A stretch of DNA of 64,000 nucleotides from Ensifer sp. IC4062. Lineage in GTDB: Bacteria; Pseudomonadota; Alphaproteobacteria; Rhizobiales; Rhizobiaceae. The notes under the pieces are model-generated. The model was not told the origin of the DNA. It searched no databases and saw only the letters and a program-made list of their open reading frames with translations. Made by a program: the position numbers and the translations under genes. Positions 62,305 to 64,000 of this stretch are shown in pieces (positions within the stretch are counted from its first letter, which is position 1; each line of letters opens with the position of its first letter). The stretch lies in NCBI RefSeq assembly GCF_020193575.1, contig NZ_JADYVD010000014.1, positions 80,276-144,275 of the forward strand, written 5' to 3'.

Positions 62305-63302
62305 CGCCGCGCCTCCCGCCATCTGGTCGCAACGGCGGCGATCGTGCCGTAGAGGCCCTTGGGCGCAAACAGCACGACGGCGATCAGCAGGGCACCGACC
62401 ATCGTCAGCCAATGGAAGGGATTGGCGGCCGAAACGATATCCTCGAAAAACATGAACACGATCGTGCCGGTAAGCGCGCCGAACAGCGAGCCGGTGCCAC
62501 CGAGCACCAGCATGACCAGGCTCTCCGCGGAGAGCGTGAAGGAGAGACTATCAAGACCGACGACCTGGGTCGAGATGGCGTTGAGCGCACCGCCCGCCCC
62601 GGCCACCGCTCCGGAAATCATGTACATCTTCATTAAGGTAACCTTCGGCGATGCGCCCATCGCACGGATGCGGATCGGATCCTCCTTGATGCCGCGGCAG
62701 AGCATGCCGAAGGGGGAGCGCACGACAAGGCGCAACAGCGTGAACACGACCGCAAGAAGGACGATGCCGAACACATAGGCGGTGCGGCCCCAGAGGTCGA
62801 ACGCGAAGAGGCCGAGCAGCGGGTCGGGCGCTATGCCAGCGAGGCCGTCGCTGCCGCCCGTCCAGGATGAAGCCTTGTTGGCGAACTCGTGAAACAGATG
62901 GATGAGGGCGATCGACAATACGAGCTGCGGAAGGCCGTGAGCCCTCAGGATCACCACGCCGCAGAGAAGCCCCGCAACAATGCCGCCGAGAATGCCGCAG
63001 CCCAGCATAAGCAGCGGATCCGTAATGCCGAAATGGACGGCAGCGATGCCGGCCGCATAGGCGCCGGTTCCGAACAGAGCCGCATGACCGAGCGTCGCCA
63101 CTCCGCAATAGCCCGTCACGAGGTCGAGGGACAGCACCAGGAGCGCGATCGCCGTCATGCGCGTCAGCAGCGCCAGATTGTTTGGAAACAGAAGGTAGCC
63201 GACGACGGCGAGTGCGAGGATCACGGCAAGGCCGGCGAGGTCCCGGCCGAGCTTTCGCCGATTGCCGCGTGCGGCCGCCAGTGCGTCATTCATCGTTGCC
63301 AT
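62301..63302 (-). CDS. Branched-chain amino acid/urea-type ABC permease (LivM-like)
   Basis: 333 residues, about nine helices. LivM-type signatures are GYCGVATLGHAALFGTGAYAAGI and the loop KEDPIRIRAMGASPKVTLMKMYMISGAVAGAGGAL. I chose the ATG at 63302; a GTG at 63308 overlapping the upstream stop is possible. It lies between the livH and livG-like genes. Confidence 0.92.
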   Translation of the reverse strand: MATMNDALAAARGNRRKLGRDLAGLAVILALAVVGYLLFPNNLALLTRMTAIALLVLSLDLVTGYCGVATLGHAALFGTGAYAAGIAAVHFGITDPLLMLGCGILGGIVAGLLCGVVILRAHGLPQLVLSIALIHLFHEFANKASSWTGGSDGLAGIAPDPLLGLFAFDLWGRTAYVFGIVLLAVVFTLLRLVVRSPFGMLCRGIKEDPIRIRAMGASPKVTLMKMYMISGAVAGAGGALNAISTQVVGLDSLSFTLSAESLVMLVLGGTGSLFGALTGTIVFMFFEDIVSAANPFHWLTMVGALLIAVVLFAPKGLYGTIAAVATRWREARR

Positions 63303-63304
63303 GG

Positions 63305-64000
63305 TCACGATCTCGCCCTCCCGGCAAGGCCGCGCGGGAAGACGCAGACAATTGCAATGACGGCGAGATAGAAGAAGAACTCGCCGAATTCCGGCACCAG
63401 GTAACGGCCCGCCGTATCGATGCCGCCGAGCAACAGGCAGGCAACAAGGGCGCCTGGTATCGAGCCCGCGCCGCCGACGGAAACGACGACCAGGAAGGTC
63501 ACCATATAGCGCAGGGCGTAATAGGGTTCGACCGGGAGCAGTTCGGCACCCACCACGCCACCCAGCGCAGCGAGCCCCACGGCAACGGCAAAGCTCACCG
63601 CATAGACGATTTCGGGGCGCACTCCGAGGGACGCCGCCATGGCCGCGTTGTCGACGGCCGCCCTCAGCTTCACACCGAAGGCGGTCTTCTCGATCGCGTG
63701 CCAGAGAGCGGCGGCGACGGCGAGACCGCAAAGGATCGCGAAAATGCGGTGGGTGGCGATCGAACGGAAGCCAAGATCGACGGACCCCCGGAGCTCCGTC
63801 GGCAGAGGAATCGTCTTCAGCGTCGGGCCAAAGACATAGTTGGCGATGCCGATGATGCAGAAGGTGATGCCGATCGTCATCAAGACCTGCGTCAGTTCCG
63901 GCGCTCCGTAGATCCGGCGATAAAGCAGCCGCTCGATCGGGATGGCGATCACGATCGTGCCGAAGACCGCGATCATCAGGGCGACCCCATAGCCGAGCCC
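63305..64000 (-). CDS. Branched-chain amino acid/urea-type ABC permease (LivH-like), 5' end outside window
   Basis: About 231 C-terminal residues are visible, and the frame stays open to the right edge. Features of LivH permeases: RLLYRRIYGAPELTQVLMTIG and the loop TAFGVKLRAAVDNAAMAASLGVRPEIVYAVSFAVA. The short ATG at 63976 is internal. The binding protein of this system is not in the window. Confidence 0.9.
   Translation of the reverse strand, partial: GLGYGVALMIAVFGTIVIAIPIERLLYRRIYGAPELTQVLMTIGITFCIIGIANYVFGPTLKTIPLPTELRGSVDLGFRSIATHRIFAILCGLAVAAALWHAIEKTAFGVKLRAAVDNAAMAASLGVRPEIVYAVSFAVAVGLAALGGVVGAELLPVEPYYALRYMVTFLVVVSVGGAGSIPGALVACLLLGGIDTAGRYLVPEFGEFFFYLAVIAIVCVFPRGLAGRARS

Noticed and set aside
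63639..63839. Short plus-strand frame at the right edge
   Set aside because: Antisense to the LivH-like permease and no ribosome site.

Overview
This high-GC window (64 kb, densely coding, alphaproteobacterial codon use) reads as a Sinorhizobium/Ensifer-type rhizobium, most likely a chromid or large plasmid. That reading rests on the dctA / dctBD arrangement with a textbook sigma-54 promoter, a second ('nuo2'-type) complex I locus, many solute ABC transporters, and several families of rhizobial intergenic palindromic repeats. I see no rRNA, tRNA, CRISPR array, replication origin or intact insertion sequence.

Layout. 1-343: 3' end of a LuxR-type regulator. 381-5242: C4-dicarboxylate transport, with dctA divergent from dctBD. 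5351-9232: an AraC regulator followed by a two-subunit periplasmic molybdenum hydroxylase. 9261-12723: oxyR divergent from katG. 12867-16467: two small genes, a UvrD/Rep-type helicase and a Met-rich EF-hand protein. 16896-33805: a second respiratory complex I. nuoJ, K, an extra antiporter-like gene, a small membrane-protein gene, nuoL, M, N and then A-G run on the minus strand. nuoH, nuoI and a CBS-domain gene run on the plus strand towards them. 34290-38286: a class A penicillin-binding protein with a cysteine-rich tail, a 70-aa gene, a decayed stretch of about 1 kb and a DUF1236-like protein. 38447-49493: a LacI-controlled carbohydrate locus with a GH38-like protein, an ABC importer, a PHP metallohydrolase, a TIM-barrel isomerase and a Gfo/Idh/MocA dehydrogenase. 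49597-55182: a signalling operon with a haem-sensor-like protein, a hybrid histidine kinase, a single-domain response regulator and a HisKA-REC-adenylate cyclase fusion. 55213-60738: a polar-amino-acid-type ABC importer with a D-2-hydroxyacid dehydrogenase and a LacI regulator. 60843-64000: a branched-chain-amino-acid/urea-type ABC operon (livF, G, M, H) running off the right edge.

How the genes work together. Succinate, malate and fumarate taken up by DctA feed NADH production, and the extra complex I could couple NADH oxidation to unusually high ion pumping because it carries four antiporter-like subunits instead of three. Peroxide made by respiration is handled by OxyR/KatG. The right half is dominated by scavenging systems, each with its own LacI regulator and visible pseudo-palindromic operators.

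The strongest candidates for under-described biology are the enlarged complex I (MrpD-like subunit plus an 84-aa two-helix protein, and a NuoL-like subunit with Asn at a pump-lysine position), the haem-kinase-regulator-cyclase operon, the LacI carbohydrate locus of unknown substrate, and RIME-like palindromic elements sitting inside operons and next to the nuoH/nuoI breakpoints.
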